NCBI GenBank assembly: GCA_903858635.1
Contig: CAIOJO010000324.1
Span: 1-56,724 of the forward strand
Reading direction: 5' to 3'
Length of the DNA: 56,724 nt
DNA from: an uncultured Telmatospirillum sp.
Lineage (GTDB): Bacteria > Pseudomonadota > Alphaproteobacteria > Rhodospirillales > Magnetospirillaceae
A program made the translations under genes and the position numbers. The notes beneath the pieces are model-generated. The model did no database searches. It was not told the origin of the DNA and saw only the letters and a program-made list of their open reading frames with translations. The first letter of the stretch is position 1; every line of letters starts with the position of its first letter. Shown piece by piece: positions 1 through 8,874 of this stretch.

Positions 1-266
1 ACGGCGTCTTTCAGGCCCTTGCCGGCCTTGAACTTCGGCTGCTTCGACGCCGGAATGGAAATCTTCTGCCCGGTCCGGGGATTACGACCCTCGGACTTGG
101 CGCGCTGAGCGACATTGAAAGTCCCGAAGCCGACCAACCGGACCTCGTCCCCCTTCTTCAGAGCATCGGTAATAGCCGCGAACACGCCGTCAACAGCTTT
201 CGCAGCATCAGCCTTAGACAGACCAGCAGCGCTCGCTACCACAGTCACCAGATCGTTCTTATTCAC
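1..266 (-). CDS. hup: DNA-binding protein HU (beta type), 3' end cut by window edge
   Basis: Histone-like HU, a small dimeric nucleoid protein that bends DNA without strong sequence preference. The reading frame gives 88 full codons before the window edge. It starts NKNDLVTVVA after the initiator and contains the HU signature VRLVGFGTFNV followed by the R-NPRTG DNA-binding arm. The family is about 90-92 residues long, so only a few C-terminal residues are missing. The start is GTG at 266, chosen because AAGGGGG lies about 9 nt upstream and no ATG fits. It lies downstream of lon in the tig-clpP-clpX-lon-hup order common in Proteobacteria. A terminator after lon separates it, so it probably has its own promoter. 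Confidence 0.95.
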   Translation of the reverse strand, partial: MNKNDLVTVVASAAGLSKADAAKAVDGVFAAITDALKKGDEVRLVGFGTFNVAQRAKSEGRNPRTGQKISIPASKQPKFKAGKGLKDA

Positions 267-294
267 TTGAGGGCCCCCTTCCTGAAAACTACAA

Positions 295-323
295 GTTATA
301 GCCAGTCAAAACCGAACTACCAA
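295..323 (-). promoter_or_regulatory. Candidate hup promoter
   Basis: On the minus strand TTGGTA (323-318) and TATAAC (300-295) are separated by 17 nt, placing the start of transcription about 25 nt before the HU start codon. A second candidate lies farther upstream, TTGACG (367-362) and TAGACT (343-338) with 18 nt spacing, so tandem promoters are possible. This rests only on matches to the sigma-70 consensus. Confidence 0.4.
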
Positions 324-440
324 AAATAGATGCGCTCAGTCTAGAACGGCTGTCCGAGGCACGTCAACCGAAGAAGCGCGGCCTTTCCCAGCTTTTCCGC
401 CAAATCGCCGAGATTTTGCAGCAACACCGCCATTTTCCCC

Positions 441-479
441 AAAAAAACGAGGGTCGCCGCGTCCTCGCGCCGACCCTCG
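441..479 (-). terminator. Rho-independent terminator of lon
   Basis: A perfect 9-bp inverted repeat (CGAGGGTCG at 448-456 and CGACCCTCG at 471-479) with a 14-nt loop is followed, on the minus strand, by seven T residues (447-441). It begins 20 nt after the lon stop codon, which is textbook placement for an intrinsic terminator. Confidence 0.9.
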
Positions 480-498
480 CTGTCCCACAGTCACCGAC

Positions 499-2913
499 TC
501 AATGGGTGATGACACCCACCTCCTCTTCTTTCGGCTCGGCCTTGACCGGTGTCATCGGCTCCTGATCGGGATCCCACTGGATGGGCACCAGCGGCCCGGT
601 CAATGCGTTGCGCAGAAGCTCGTCCACCGTGCCGACGGGAATGACCTTCATTCCCCGTTTCACATTGTCGGGAATCTCGGCCAGGTCCTTCTCGTTGTCC
701 TTGGGAATCAGCACCGTCTTGATGCCGCCCCGCAACGCCGCCAGCAGTTTTTCCTTCAACCCGCCGATCGGCAGGACACGGCCGCGCAGGGTGATCTCAC
801 CGGTCATGGCGACGTCTTTGCGCACCGGGATCCCGGTCAGCACCGAGACGATCGCAGTGCACATGGCGACGCCGGCCGACGGCCCATCCTTGGGGGTCGC
901 CCCCTCGGGCACATGGACATGGATGTCGCGCTTCTCGAAGACCGACGGCTTGATGCCGAAATTGACGGAGCGGGCGCGCACGTAAGAGCGGGCCGCCTGA
1001 ACCGATTCCTGCATCACGTCGCCCAGCTTGCCGGTGTGGGAGAACACCCCCTTGCCCGGCATCGACACCGCCTCGATCGACAACAGCTCGCCGCCGACCT
1101 CGGTCCAGGCCAAACCGGTGACGACGCCGATCAGATCCTCGAGCTCGGCCTCGCCGTAACGGAACCGCCGAATGCCGGCGAACTTCTCGAGGTTCTTGCG
1201 GGTGACCGCCACCTTGGTGGCACCCTCACCCTTGGTAAGGATTTCCTTGGTCGCCTTGCGGGCCAGGTTGGCGATCTCGCGCTCCAGGTTGCGGACCCCC
1301 GATTCCCGCGTGTAGTAACGGATCAGGTCCTTCAACGCGTCATCCGAGATCGACCACTCGCCCTTTCTCAGTCCGGCCGCCTTGATCTGCTTGTCGAGCA
1401 GATGCCGACGGGCGATCTCCACCTTTTCGTCCTCGGTATAGCCGGAGATGCGGATGATCTCCATGCGATCGAGCAACGGCTGCGGCATGCGCAGCGTGTT
1501 GGCGGTGGTGACGAACATGACGTCCGACAGGTCGTAGTCAACCTCGAGATAATGGTCGCTGAAATTGACGTTCTGTTCCGGATCCAGCACTTCCAGCAGG
1601 GCCGAAGCCGGGTCGCCGCGCCAATCGGCGCCCAGTTTGTCCACCTCGTCGAGAAGGAACAGCGGGTTCGACGACTTCGCCTTCTTCATGCCCTGAATGA
1701 TCTTGCCCGGCATCGAGCCGATATAGGTGCGCCGGTGCCCGCGGATCTCCGATTCGTCTCGGACGCCGCCCAGCGATACCCGGACGAAATTGCGCCCGGT
1801 GGCGCGCGCCATCGAACGGCCCAGCGAAGTCTTGCCGACGCCGGGCGGACCGACCAGGCAAAGGATCGGGCCTTTCACCTTCACCGTGCGCTGTTGCACG
1901 GCAAGGTATTCCAGGATGCGCTCCTTGACCTTCTCCAGGGCGTAATGGTCGGCATTGAGCACGGCCTCGGCCAGCTTGACGTCGCGCTTGATCTTGGTCC
2001 GCTTGCGCCACGGAATGGTCAGCAGCCAATCGAGATAATTGCGCACCACCGTCGCTTCGGCCGACATCGGGCTCATGCTGCGCAGCTTCTTCAGCTCGCC
2101 CAGGGCCTTCTCGCGAGCCTCCTTCGACAGCCGCGTCTTGTTGATGCGCTCCTCGATCTCGGCCGATTCGTCGCGGCCGTCCTCGGTTTCGCCGAGTTCC
2201 TTCTGGATCGCCTTCAGCTGTTCGTTCAGGTAGTACTCGCGCTGCGTCTTTTCCATCTGCCGCTTGACGCGGTTGCGGATCTTCTTCTCCACCTGGAGCA
2301 CGCCGATTTCGGCCTCCATGTAGGAATAGACCCGTTCCAGCCGCTCGGAAACGGTCTCGATCTCAAGCAGTTCCTGCTTTTCCGAGATCTTGAGCTGCAG
2401 ATGCGACGCCACGGTATCGGCCAGCTTGCCGGGATCCTCGATCTGGTTGATCGACACCAGCACTTCCGGCGGAATCTTCTTGTTCAGCTTGATGTACTGC
2501 TCGAACTGGGCCACCACCGAACGCGACAAGGCCTCCAGTTCCTGGAGATCGCCCGGCTTCTCGCCGATCACCTCGCCATAGGCCTGAAAGAATGCCTCAT
2601 TCTCGGTGAAGCTGTTGATGCGGGCACGTTGCCCACCTTCGACCAGCACCTTGACCGTCCCATCGGGCAGCTTCAGCAGCTGCAGGACGGTGCTGACCGT
2701 GCCCACCTTGTAGATATCGTCCGGCGTCGGATCGTCCTGTGCGGCATTCTTCTGCGCCACCAGAAGAATCTGCTTATCCTCCTTCATGACGTCCTCAAGG
2801 GCGCGAACAGACTTTTCGCGGCCCACGAACAGCGGGACGATCATGTGGGGAAAGACGACGATGTCACGGAGCGGAAGTACGGGAAAGACGTCTCCGCGCG
2901 CTAGCTCAACCAT
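499..2913 (-). CDS. lon: ATP-dependent endopeptidase Lon
   Basis: Lon is a soluble homohexameric AAA+ serine protease that degrades misfolded and short-lived regulatory proteins. The 804-residue product is full length. The N-terminal substrate domain spans about 1-200, followed by a helical linker. Walker A GPPGVGKT is at 355-362 and Walker B LDEVDK near 421-426. The C-terminal Ser-Lys protease domain carries Ser679 in [10 protein letters not shown] and Lys722 in GGLKEK, the same positions as in E. coli. The ATG at 2913 is preceded by AAAGAGG. The gene follows clpX by about 100 nt, a gap with a leader hairpin, so it may be transcribed both with clpX and independently. No anomaly seen. Confidence 0.98.
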   Translation of the reverse strand: MVELARGDVFPVLPLRDIVVFPHMIVPLFVGREKSVRALEDVMKEDKQILLVAQKNAAQDDPTPDDIYKVGTVSTVLQLLKLPDGTVKVLVEGGQRARINSFTENEAFFQAYGEVIGEKPGDLQELEALSRSVVAQFEQYIKLNKKIPPEVLVSINQIEDPGKLADTVASHLQLKISEKQELLEIETVSERLERVYSYMEAEIGVLQVEKKIRNRVKRQMEKTQREYYLNEQLKAIQKELGETEDGRDESAEIEERINKTRLSKEAREKALGELKKLRSMSPMSAEATVVRNYLDWLLTIPWRKRTKIKRDVKLAEAVLNADHYALEKVKERILEYLAVQQRTVKVKGPILCLVGPPGVGKTSLGRSMARATGRNFVRVSLGGVRDESEIRGHRRTYIGSMPGKIIQGMKKAKSSNPLFLLDEVDKLGADWRGDPASALLEVLDPEQNVNFSDHYLEVDYDLSDVMFVTTANTLRMPQPLLDRMEIIRISGYTEDEKVEIARRHLLDKQIKAAGLRKGEWSISDDALKDLIRYYTRESGVRNLEREIANLARKATKEILTKGEGATKVAVTRKNLEKFAGIRRFRYGEAELEDLIGVVTGLAWTEVGGELLSIEAVSMPGKGVFSHTGKLGDVMQESVQAARSYVRARSVNFGIKPSVFEKRDIHVHVPEGATPKDGPSAGVAMCTAIVSVLTGIPVRKDVAMTGEITLRGRVLPIGGLKEKLLAALRGGIKTVLIPKDNEKDLAEIPDNVKRGMKVIPVGTVDELLRNALTGPLVPIQWDPDQEPMTPVKAEPKEEEVGVITH

Positions 2914-2932
2914 GCTACCTCTTTTTCATGAA

Positions 2933-2950
2933 GTCCGGGCAAAGCCGGAC
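2933..2950 (-). other. Hairpin in the lon leader
   Basis: GTCCGG and CCGGAC form a 6-bp stem around a 6-nt loop, 20-37 nt upstream of the lon ATG on the transcribed strand. There is no following U-run, so it is not a clear clpX terminator. It could be a partial terminator, a processing site or simply GC-rich chance. Confidence 0.3.
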
Positions 2951-3015
2951 AACCCTGTCGCAGTGTCCAGCTTAAACTTCGGTGCCATTCCACCTTAGGT
3001 CAAGGGGGGCATCGC

Positions 3016-4281
3016 TCAGGCGCTGGATCCGATATCTTCGCGACGATCGGCATAGATGTAGAGAGGCACGGCGCGACCCTCTGCCACTTCGCCATTGATC
3101 ACCACTTCTTCGACCCCGTCGAGGCCGGGCAGGTCGAACATCGTATCGAGAAGAATGGTTTCCATGATCGACCGCAACCCGCGGGCCCCGGTCTTGCGAA
3201 GAATGGCTTTCTGCGCGATGGTCTTCAGCGCCTCTTCGGTGAAATTGAGACGCACGTCCTCCATCTCGAACAACCTCTGGTACTGCTTCACCAGCGCGTT
3301 CTTCGGCTTCGACAGGATGTCGACCAGCGCCGACTCGTCCAGATCGCTCAAGGTGGCGATGACCGGCAAGCGGCCGACGAATTCGGGAATCAGGCCGAAC
3401 TTCAACAGGTCTTCGGGCTCCACCTCGCGCAGGATATCCCCGGTCGAACGTTCGTCCGGTCCGCGCACATCGGCGCCGAAACCAATCGACGTGCCCTTGC
3501 CGCGGGCGCCGATGATCTTCTCCAGCCCGGAGAAGGCGCCGCCGCAGATGAACAGGATGTTGGTGGTGTCAACCTGCAGGAATTCCTGCTGCGGATGCTT
3601 GCGGCCGCCCTGCGGCGGTACCGAGGCGACCGTACCCTCCATGATCTTCAGGAGAGCCTGCTGCACGCCTTCACCCGACACGTCACGGGTGATCGAGGGG
3701 TTGTCCGACTTGCGGCTGATCTTGTCGACCTCGTCGATATAGACGATGCCGCGCTGCGCCCGCTCGACATTGTAGTCGGCCGCCTGCAGCAGCTTGAGGA
3801 TGATGTTCTCGACATCCTCGCCGACATAGCCTGCCTCGGTAAGCGTGGTGGCGTCGGCCATGGTGAACGGCACGTCGAGGATGCGGGCCAAGGTCTGGGC
3901 CAGCAAGGTCTTGCCGCAGCCGGTCGGGCCCACCAGCAGGATGTTGGATTTGGCGATCTCGATATCGGGATTCTTGCCCCCGTGACCGAGCCGTTTGTAA
4001 TGATTGTGCACGGCCACCGACAGCACGCGCTTCGCATGCTGCTGGCCGATGACGTAGTCGTCGAGCACGGCGCAAATGTCACGTGGGGTCGGCACGCCAT
4101 CCCGCGAGCGCACGAGATGGGTCTTGTGCTCCTCGCGGATGATGTCCATGCACAGCTCGACGCATTCATCGCAGATGAATACCGTCGGCCCAGCGATCAG
4201 CTTGCGCACCTCGTGCTGACTCTTTCCGCAGAAAGAGCAGTAGAGCGTGTTTTTCGAGTCGCCGCCGGTGGACTTGGTCAT
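3016..4281 (-). CDS. clpX: ATP-dependent Clp protease ATP-binding subunit ClpX
   Basis: ClpX is the hexameric AAA+ unfoldase that recognises tagged substrates and feeds them to ClpP. The 421-residue protein starts with the C4 zinc-binding domain (Cys15, Cys18, Cys37, Cys40). Walker A GPTGCGKT is at 118-125, Walker B is IVYIDEVDK, the pore region includes GGRKHPQQE, and a sensor region contains [11 protein letters not shown]. The length matches the family (424 in E. coli). The ATG at 4281 has GGGAGAAG just upstream. It sits between clpP (226 nt upstream) and lon, and the 226-nt gap is large enough for a separate promoter. No missing residues seen. Confidence 0.98.
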   Translation of the reverse strand: MTKSTGGDSKNTLYCSFCGKSQHEVRKLIAGPTVFICDECVELCMDIIREEHKTHLVRSRDGVPTPRDICAVLDDYVIGQQHAKRVLSVAVHNHYKRLGHGGKNPDIEIAKSNILLVGPTGCGKTLLAQTLARILDVPFTMADATTLTEAGYVGEDVENIILKLLQAADYNVERAQRGIVYIDEVDKISRKSDNPSITRDVSGEGVQQALLKIMEGTVASVPPQGGRKHPQQEFLQVDTTNILFICGGAFSGLEKIIGARGKGTSIGFGADVRGPDERSTGDILREVEPEDLLKFGLIPEFVGRLPVIATLSDLDESALVDILSKPKNALVKQYQRLFEMEDVRLNFTEEALKTIAQKAILRKTGARGLRSIMETILLDTMFDLPGLDGVEEVVINGEVAEGRAVPLYIYADRREDIGSSA

Positions 4282-4507
4282 CGCTTCTCCCTGGAGTGGA
4301 GCGGCCGTTGAATGATCATGTTAGCCCGTCGCGCCGCCGCCAGACAATGCCAAATCTCGCCGCCGCCCAATGGTCCGCCGGCTGGACCGGCGATCTTTGG
4401 TGATAGCGGACCGCGCAAGGCGGCTTTCCCGAGTGGCCTCCCGCGACACGGGCCCCCGTTCGTCTGGGCGCCCGCGTCATCCGGCAAGCGAAATCTTCGA
4501 GCGCAGG

Positions 4508-5155
4508 TCAAGCGGCGGCCGAGGATTCCGATAGCGGCGGACGGGTGCTCACAACCTCGTCAATCAGGCCAAACTCCTTGGCCTCAGCCGCTGTCAAATA
4601 CTTGTCCCGTTCCATGGCCCGCTCGATGACGTCGAGCCCCTGGCCAGTGTGGTGGACATAGATATTGTTGAGTCTGGCCCTGAGCGCAAGGATCTCGCGG
4701 GCCTGGATCTCGATGTCGGTGGCCTGCCCCTGCGCCCCGCCCGACGGCTGGTGCACCATGATCCGGGCATTGGGCAGCGAATAACGCTTGCCCGCGGCGC
4801 CGGCGGCCAACAGCAGCGAGCCCATGGAAGCGGCCTGGCCGATGCATACGGTGGACACCGGAGGCCGGATGTATTGCATGGTGTCGTAGATGGCCAGCCC
4901 CGACGTCACCACCCCACCCGGCGAGTTGATGTAGAACGAGATGTCCTTGCTCGGGTTCTCGGACTCGAGGAACAGCAGCTGGGCGCAGATCAAGGCCGAA
5001 GCCTGGTCGAACACCTCGCCGGTGAGGAAGATGATCCGCTCCTTGAGCAGGCGCGAATAGATGTCATAAGCCCGCTCGCCCCGGTTGGTTTGCTCGACCA
5101 CCATGGGGACCAGCGTGTTCATGTAAAGCTCGATGGGATCGCGGTCTCTCGTCAT
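4508..5155 (-). CDS. clpP: ATP-dependent Clp protease proteolytic subunit ClpP
   Basis: ClpP forms the double-heptamer serine protease chamber used by ClpX and ClpA. The 215-residue sequence has the complete catalytic triad: Ser110 in QAASMG, His135 in MVHQPSGG and Asp184 in ERDKYL. The IGF-loop-binding and handle regions are intact. The ATG at 5155 follows AAAGGGA at a good distance. The first residues ([16 protein letters not shown]) include the short propeptide-like stretch seen in alphaproteobacterial ClpP. It lies 45 nt after tig, so the two are probably cotranscribed. Confidence 0.98.
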   Translation of the reverse strand: MTRDRDPIELYMNTLVPMVVEQTNRGERAYDIYSRLLKERIIFLTGEVFDQASALICAQLLFLESENPSKDISFYINSPGGVVTSGLAIYDTMQYIRPPVSTVCIGQAASMGSLLLAAGAAGKRYSLPNARIMVHQPSGGAQGQATDIEIQAREILALRARLNNIYVHHTGQGLDVIERAMERDKYLTAAEAKEFGLIDEVVSTRPPLSESSAAA

Positions 5156-5200
5156 CCGTTTTGGTCCCTTTCCGTCCCCTTTGGCGCATCCCCAGTCATG

Positions 5201-6595
5201 TCAGGCCTCGGTGGCCTTCTTTTTCGCGGCCCGCTTCTTCGGCTTGGCTTCGTCGGCGGCCGACGCGGCCGGTGCGGCCTCGGGATCCTGCTGCAGCTCC
5301 TCGAGCGACACCTTCTTCTCGGTGACCTTAGCCAATTCGAGGATGAAGTCGATAACCTTCTCCTCGAAGATGGGCGCCTTCAGGTTGTTCATCGCGTCAG
5401 GATTTTTCTGATAGTACTGGAACACCAGCTGTTCCTGCCCGGGGAACTTGCGAGCCTCGGCCACCACCGCGCGGTTCAGATCCTCTTGCGCGATGGTGAT
5501 ATTGTTCTGCCGGGCCACCTCGGACAGCAGCAGGCCAAGCCGCACGCGGCGGTCGGCGATGGCGCGGTACTCGGCCTTCAGATCGTCGTCGCTCTTGCCC
5601 TGATCCGCCGGGTCGAGTCGCCCCTGCTCGCGATCCTGTTCCAGCTGCTTCCAGATGCCATCGAACTCGAAGTCCACCATGCCCTGCGGCACCGGAAATT
5701 CGTGATGCGTCGCCAACTGGTCCAGCAGCGCACGTTTCACATGCGCCCGCGACAGACCGGCGTAGTCACGCTCGATCTCGTCCTTCACGGCCTTCTTCAA
5801 GGCTTCCAGGTCGTCCAGGCCGAGTTCCTTGGCCAGGGCGTCGTCGACGGTCGCCGGGACCGGCTGTCGCAGCTCGGTCACCTTCACCTCGAACTCGACT
5901 TCCTTGCCGGCGAGATGGTCGGCGCCGTAATCGGCCGGAAAGTTTACCTTCACCACCCGGTCGTCACCGCTCTTGGCGCCGACGAGTTGGTCCTCGAACC
6001 CCGGGATGAAGGTGTTCGAGCCGAGCTTCAGGGAATAGCCCTCGGCCTTGCCACCGTCGAAGGGCTCGCCGTCCAGCTTGCCGAGGAAGTTGATGACCAC
6101 CACGTCGCCCGACTTGGCGGCATGCTTCTTCGGCGCCTCCTCGGTCTTCTCGCGACCGGCGGCAATGCGCTGCAAGGCCTCGTCGAGAATCGCGTCGGTG
6201 ACCTCGGCCACCGGCTTCTCGAGGGTCAGGCCGCCAAATTCCATGATCGCCACATCGGGCAGGGCTTCCACCGCCACGGTGAATTCCAGGTCGCCGCCTT
6301 CCTTGAACGAGGTGATCTCGATCTTCGGCTGCAGCGCCGGACGCAGTTTGTGTTCGTCCATCGCATGGCGGGTCGCGTCATTGACCGCGCTTTCGACCAC
6401 CTCGCCCATCACCGAGGGACCGTATTTCTTGCGCAGCAGGCCCATCGGCACTTTGCCCGGGCGGAAACCCGGAATGCGCGCGTTGCGGCCAACTTCGACA
6501 AGCCTTGTCTGAATCTGCTCTTCCAGATGGCCGGCGGGAATGACGACCTTGAATTCGTGCTTCAGGCCATCTGCATTTGTTTGAGTTACCTGCAT
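5201..6595 (-). CDS. tig: Trigger factor, ribosome-associated chaperone and prolyl isomerase
   Basis: Trigger factor binds ribosomal protein L23 at the exit tunnel and shields nascent chains. The 464-residue product has the N-terminal ribosome-binding domain with the signature GFRPGKVPMGLL, a central FKBP-type isomerase domain (around 150-245, VVINFLGKLDGEPFDGG) and the long helical C-terminal chaperone domain. It ends in a Lys/Ala-rich tail (PKKRAAKKKATEA), common in alphaproteobacteria. The ATG at 6595 (MQVTQTNADG) was chosen because trigger factors start at this point. The open frame extends 93 nt further upstream, but that stretch encodes no family-like residues. AGAG upstream is a weak ribosome site. 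It is the first gene of the quality-control block. Confidence 0.97.
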   Translation of the reverse strand: MQVTQTNADGLKHEFKVVIPAGHLEEQIQTRLVEVGRNARIPGFRPGKVPMGLLRKKYGPSVMGEVVESAVNDATRHAMDEHKLRPALQPKIEITSFKEGGDLEFTVAVEALPDVAIMEFGGLTLEKPVAEVTDAILDEALQRIAAGREKTEEAPKKHAAKSGDVVVINFLGKLDGEPFDGGKAEGYSLKLGSNTFIPGFEDQLVGAKSGDDRVVKVNFPADYGADHLAGKEVEFEVKVTELRQPVPATVDDALAKELGLDDLEALKKAVKDEIERDYAGLSRAHVKRALLDQLATHHEFPVPQGMVDFEFDGIWKQLEQDREQGRLDPADQGKSDDDLKAEYRAIADRRVRLGLLLSEVARQNNITIAQEDLNRAVVAEARKFPGQEQLVFQYYQKNPDAMNNLKAPIFEEKVIDFILELAKVTEKKVSLEELQQDPEAAPAASAADEAKPKKRAAKKKATEA

Positions 6596-6715
6596 TGAAA
6601 TCTCTGCCAATCGAAAACGACAATATCGACCGCGATGGTCGGCTTTGCAACCGGCGCCGCGGGAATTCCGAGCCAGGGAAACCACCATGCCTCGAAAACC
6701 TGCCTACCGGGCCGG

Positions 6716-6800
6716 TGGTGCGGGCGAAGGGATTTGAACCCCCATGGCGTAAGCCGCTGGAACCTAAATCCAGTGTGTCTACCAGTTCCACCACGCCCGC
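6716..6800 (-). tRNA. tRNA-Leu (anticodon UAG)
   Basis: The minus strand folds as a class II tRNA. The acceptor GCGGGCG (6800-6794) pairs with CGCCCGC (6726-6720), followed by discriminator A and an encoded CCA (6718-6716). The anticodon stem CTGGA/TCCAG encloses loop TTTAGGT, giving anticodon TAG and therefore leucine codons CUN. The T arm has GGGGGTTCAAATCCC. The long variable arm typical of leucine tRNA is present. The gene lies about 120 nt upstream of tig on the same strand. Confidence 0.97.
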
Positions 6801-7134
6801 GAGCTGGGCCCCTCGGAAACGCCGCCCATCGCAAAATGAGCCACGCCAATTCGGCCGCCGACCCGGCCAGCCGGACGAAGCGGATGTCTATAGCACAGAC
6901 CTTTCGGCCGAAACAGGGCAAAACCCCGCCGCACACCTTTCGGTGCGATAGGGTCTTAAGCCCCCTTACAGGCGTTACGGTACCTTGCCTCTCGGCGGGG
7001 CAGTGACGACCAAGATTTAGCCAAAGGGGATAGAGCCGGGCATCGCCAGCCGGGCCAAGAAACGGTCAGGAAACCTGCCGAATCCTCGCCGCCAGCATCC
7101 GCACAACCGAGGCGGCGGAGTGAGCATTGGATAT
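6801..7134. other. Intergenic stretch with no recognised gene
   Basis: The 334 nt between the tRNA-Leu and the repeat element contain short open frames only, without ribosome sites or recognisable protein similarity. The promoter of the tRNA must lie here; TATAGA around 6886-6891 on the minus strand is a possible -10 but would leave a leader of about 80 nt. Confidence 0.4.
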
Positions 7135-7274
7135 CACCACGGAGACACGGAGGTCACGGAGCCGGCCCCAGACCAATGGCTAGTTCACTTCATCGTCATC
7201 CCCGCGAAGGCGGGGATGACGACTTTGGCAACTCTGTGCCAGATCTACTCCGTGTTCTCCGTGTCTCCGAGGTG
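7135..7274. repeat. MITE-like element with arms of repeated 7-bp units
   Basis: Two 27-nt arms, 7135-7161 and 7248-7274, are inverted copies matching at 24 of 27 positions. Each arm is itself built of near-repeats of the type CACGGAG. The enclosed 86 nt contain a second, unrelated perfect hairpin (7194-7221). There is no open reading frame for a transposase, so the element is non-autonomous. The same architecture with a different unit (CGCCAAG) occurs at 41428-41576. Confidence 0.75.
7194..7221. repeat. Perfect 12-bp palindromic repeat, copy 1
   Basis: CGTCATCCCCGC (7194-7205), loop GAAG, then GCGGGGATGACG (7210-7221). An almost identical copy with loop GAAA lies at 8819-8846, so the two flank the malonyl-CoA decarboxylase gene. 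The motif is a common REP-like intergenic palindrome in Proteobacteria. Confidence 0.85.
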
Positions 7275-7320
7275 TCTTTACCAAGATTCTCGCCGGCAGG
7301 AAGCCGGGCGCTCCGGTGGG

Positions 7321-8757
7321 CTATTCCTTCGCCAGGCCACGAATCGCCGACGAGGCGGCGATGCGGCCCTGGCCGGTGTAGCTCTCGTGATTGGCCTCGA
7401 TCTCGGACAGCTTGTAGAGGTAGTTGATCATCACCCCGGCCGACTGGCTCAAACCCTTGGCCGAGGTGTCGGCCAGCCAGTTCAGGCGCTCCATGCGGGC
7501 CCCGTTCGACAGGTGGAAATGCGCCACCGGATCGAGTGCCCGGCCACCACCCGATCGTTTCTCGGTCAGGTAGCGGGCACAGAGCCGCATCAGCGGCCCC
7601 TTGAGGGCCTCGGCCAGCGCGGCGTCGTCGACCCAGGGCTCGGCGAGGATCGTCTTCAGGCTATCGCCGCCGCCGTTGCCGGCACGGGCCGCCTTGATCT
7701 GACGCTGTTCGACGGCACTCAGCACCGTATCTTCGGCCTGGGCCAGTTGCTGCTCGAGCCAGGGCCGGAAGCCGGGAATTGGCGACAAGGTGGCGAAGGT
7801 CTTCAAATTGGGGAATTCGGGAGTCAGGCTGTCGACCACCCGCTTGATCAGGAAATTGCCGAAACTGATGCCGACAAGCCCTTTCTGGGCGTTGCTGATG
7901 GAATAGAAGATGGCCGTATCGGCCTTTGCCGGATCGCCGACCGGAGCCTGTTCGTCGAGCAATTCATGGATGTTGCCGGCCATGCCGCGGACCAGCGCCA
8001 CCTCGACGAAGATCAACGGTTCGTCGGGCATCCGCGGATGGAAGAAGGCATACAGCCGGCGATCGGAATCCAGTCGGTTCTTGAGGTCCTGCCAGCCCTG
8101 GATGGCATGCACGGCCTCGTAGGTCATGATCTTCTCGAGCACCAGCGCCGGCGATCGCCAGGTGATGCGCTGCAATTCGAGAAAGCCGACGTCGAACCAG
8201 GCCGCCAGCAGGTCCTTGAGGTCGGTTTCCAGCCCCTGCATGGCCGGGTGCTCTCTGACCAGCCCCAGCATTTCGGCCCGCATATCGACCAGGAACTTGA
8301 CCCCTTCGGGCAACCCGTTGAATTGGGTCAACAGCCGCAAGCGCGGGCTTTCCAAGGCCCCTCGCAAGGCTTGCTCGGCCACCCGCCGCGCCCCCGGCCC
8401 GGCGGCCGCTCGGACCAGCGCCATCGCCGCATCGACCCGCGTCGGCTCGGTGCCGAACTCGTCGGCCAGGATGCGCAGGAAATTGCCGCGCCCCTCGCCA
8501 TTAAGCTCCAGATAGGAACGCCCCAAGGCGGCGGCCCGCGCCCGGGCCGAGACCTCGCCGCCGCGGCCCTGCAGGCAGTCGCGCATCTGGGTGCGCAGAA
8601 TTTCGGCGTCGTCGGCCGGCAGTTCGGGGGCGATTCGCGGCGTCCCGCCCAACGACGAAGCAATGTCGCGCCACAGGCCGCGCAAGCTGCGCAATCGGTC
8701 GCGGAACCCCTGCCCGACCGACTGGGTGACGCCGCCATTCTGCTTTGCTTCTTCCAT
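7321..8757 (-). CDS. Malonyl-CoA decarboxylase
   Basis: Converts malonyl-CoA to acetyl-CoA and CO2, removing an inhibitor of fatty-acid metabolism or allowing growth on malonate. The 478-residue product matches the MCD family along its whole length. A helical N-terminal domain (about 1-190) precedes the GNAT-like catalytic domain with FFHPRMPDEPLIFVEVAL, FYSISNAQKGL and DPVAHFHLSNGA, which contain the conserved Ser and His positions. The ATG at 8757 has GGAG about 9 nt upstream. No malonate transporter or malonyl-CoA synthetase gene is adjacent, so the physiological link is open. It is flanked on both sides by copies of a 12-bp palindrome. Confidence 0.93.
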   Translation of the reverse strand: MEEAKQNGGVTQSVGQGFRDRLRSLRGLWRDIASSLGGTPRIAPELPADDAEILRTQMRDCLQGRGGEVSARARAAALGRSYLELNGEGRGNFLRILADEFGTEPTRVDAAMALVRAAAGPGARRVAEQALRGALESPRLRLLTQFNGLPEGVKFLVDMRAEMLGLVREHPAMQGLETDLKDLLAAWFDVGFLELQRITWRSPALVLEKIMTYEAVHAIQGWQDLKNRLDSDRRLYAFFHPRMPDEPLIFVEVALVRGMAGNIHELLDEQAPVGDPAKADTAIFYSISNAQKGLVGISFGNFLIKRVVDSLTPEFPNLKTFATLSPIPGFRPWLEQQLAQAEDTVLSAVEQRQIKAARAGNGGGDSLKTILAEPWVDDAALAEALKGPLMRLCARYLTEKRSGGGRALDPVAHFHLSNGARMERLNWLADTSAKGLSQSAGVMINYLYKLSEIEANHESYTGQGRIAASSAIRGLAKE

Positions 8758-8818
8758 GAAGGGCTCCGCCGAGACGAGAGGAGATCCAAGGGCCCGTGGA
8801 TGAATTACTGCTTCCTTT

Positions 8819-8846
8819 CGTCATCCCCGCGAAAGCGGGGATGACG
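8819..8846. repeat. Perfect 12-bp palindromic repeat, copy 2
   Basis: CGTCATCCCCGC (8819-8830), loop GAAA, GCGGGGATGACG (8835-8846). Same sequence as the copy at 7194-7221 except one loop base. It lies between the 3' end of the NAD(P)HX repair gene and the start of the decarboxylase gene. Confidence 0.85.
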
Positions 8847-8874
8847 AGTTGATTCACTTATTTCCGAACAGGTC

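Noticed and set aside
502-2904. An 800-residue open frame on the plus strand opposite lon
   Set aside because: It mirrors the lon codons in a high-GC genome, starts inside the lon stop region, has no ribosome site and no recognisable domains.
4649-6598. A 649-residue plus-strand frame opposite clpP and tig
   Set aside because: It spans two unrelated minus-strand genes and their spacer, and has the Arg/Leu/Gly-rich composition of an antisense shadow.
7135-7274. Tandem CACGGAG units considered as a CRISPR-like or minisatellite array
   Set aside because: The units are confined to two inverted arms with no regular spacers, so a MITE-like element fits better. No CRISPR array was seen anywhere in the window.
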